A stretch of 64,000 nt of DNA from Paratinospora sagittata (lineage: Eukaryota; Streptophyta; Magnoliopsida; Ranunculales; Menispermaceae): positions 1-64,000 of the forward strand of contig JAYMFD010003863.1 of NCBI GenBank assembly GCA_035771175.1. The letters run 5' to 3'. Under the pieces are notes generated by a model, which saw only the letters and a program-made list of their open reading frames with translations, ran no database searches and was not told the DNA's origin. Both the position numbers and the translations under genes were made by a program. This document shows, piece by piece, positions 63,788 to 64,000 of this stretch (the first letter of the stretch is position 1; every line of letters begins with the position of its first letter).

Positions 63788-64000
63788 TTGTGTATATCGA
63801 CCTGCTATAGCCTGCTAAACGAGCACATGATACACAACCCAATAGCACGCTATCCACGTCTGAGACAAAAATCTGATATTTCTGACGAGAAAAATCTGGA
63901 CACTTATGCTTGCTCGATTTTTCTATTCCTTACACAGTTTTGCAAGGTTATCTTAATTGAAATATTTTCTACTAACACCTAGATGATTCCCATTGTCTCG
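63788..64000 (+). repeat. Partial unit at right edge (u1-u213)
   Basis: CGAGCA type, C at u79, A at u168. The window ends inside the unit, with no sign of the array ending. Confidence 0.95.

Larger units (their letters stand above)
1..64000 (+). repeat. Satellite array, 1147-bp unit, 55 full units plus two partial
   Basis: The same sequence returns every 1147 bases throughout the window, for example the TTGTGTATATCG block at 714, 1861, 3008, 4155 and so on to 63788. Spacing is exactly 1147 for all but six units, which are 1-3 bases shorter. Every copy is in the same orientation and no unrelated sequence interrupts the array. Units differ mostly by single-base substitutions at a limited set of sites, so many variants are shared by several units. 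The array continues beyond both ends, so its true size is unknown. Large-monomer satellites of this sort are known from centromeric and other heterochromatin of plants and animals; the chromosomal location here is inference. I do not recognise the family by name. Confidence 0.98.

Noticed and set aside
1..64000. CRISPR array
   Set aside because: The repeat is 1147 bases with no unique spacers between copies, and no cas genes are present.
1..64000. Tandem genes, such as rDNA spacer or a histone cluster
   Set aside because: No rRNA-like conserved block, tRNA fold or long coding frame is visible in the unit.

Overview
The whole window is one tandem satellite array. A 1147-bp unit is repeated head to tail, always in the same orientation, from the first base to the last: 55 complete units plus a partial unit at each end. 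I found no protein-coding gene, tRNA, rRNA, CRISPR array, transposon or other unrelated insertion, and neither edge of the array is reached. Any open frame is short (90 codons or fewer), usually starts at TTG or CTG, and recurs once per unit only because the unit recurs. The unit length is 3 x 382 + 1, so the reading frame rotates at each unit and no frame can run through the array. I number units from the T of TTGTGTATATCG (or its variants), so unit 1 starts at 714, and I call positions inside a unit u1 to u1147. Unit 27 (30536-31682) is used as the clean reference copy.

The array is A+T-rich, has a large monomer, is highly homogeneous and shows layered higher-order repeats. This points to a eukaryotic nuclear satellite of centromeric, pericentromeric, subtelomeric or other heterochromatic type. 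I do not recognise the monomer. A plant or an invertebrate is plausible, with plant favoured only by impression and at low confidence. I saw no CENP-B box and no telomere repeat.

Each unit has two kinds of sequence. About 270 bp across the unit junction (roughly u944-u1147 plus u1-u66) is rich in short palindromes built on GATAGC/GCTATC, including two copies of the 12-bp palindrome ATAGCGCGCTAT. The rest is A/T-rich. It holds single EcoRI, XhoI and SacI sites, a TTTTATAAAA palindrome, and a pyrimidine tract-AG / GTAAGTAT pair that resembles splice signals.

Variant sites used to type the units are: u33/u37 (AGAGAA, CGAGAA or CGAGCA), u60 (CAC or CGC), u79 (C, G or A), u168 (A or T), u247 (T or A), u537/u546 (GGTAACACATA, GATAACACATC or ...CATT), u907, u990, u1000 and u1143. 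These show the layout: a 3-unit duplication at about 1.5-8.1 kb; a 4-unit duplication at about 10.9-19.05 kb; a long, nearly uniform block of single units at 19-34 kb; a two-unit alternation at 34-39.2 kb; another uniform block at 39.2-44.3 kb; a 3438-bp block carrying marker deletions at 44.3-50 kb; a distinct subfamily at 50-62.6 kb with one foreign-looking unit inside it; and a return to the common type at the right end. Some rare variants are shared by units 43 to 53 units apart. The pattern is what repeated unequal exchange and gene conversion produce. The most interesting content is this nested amplification history and the conserved palindrome cluster, not any gene system.
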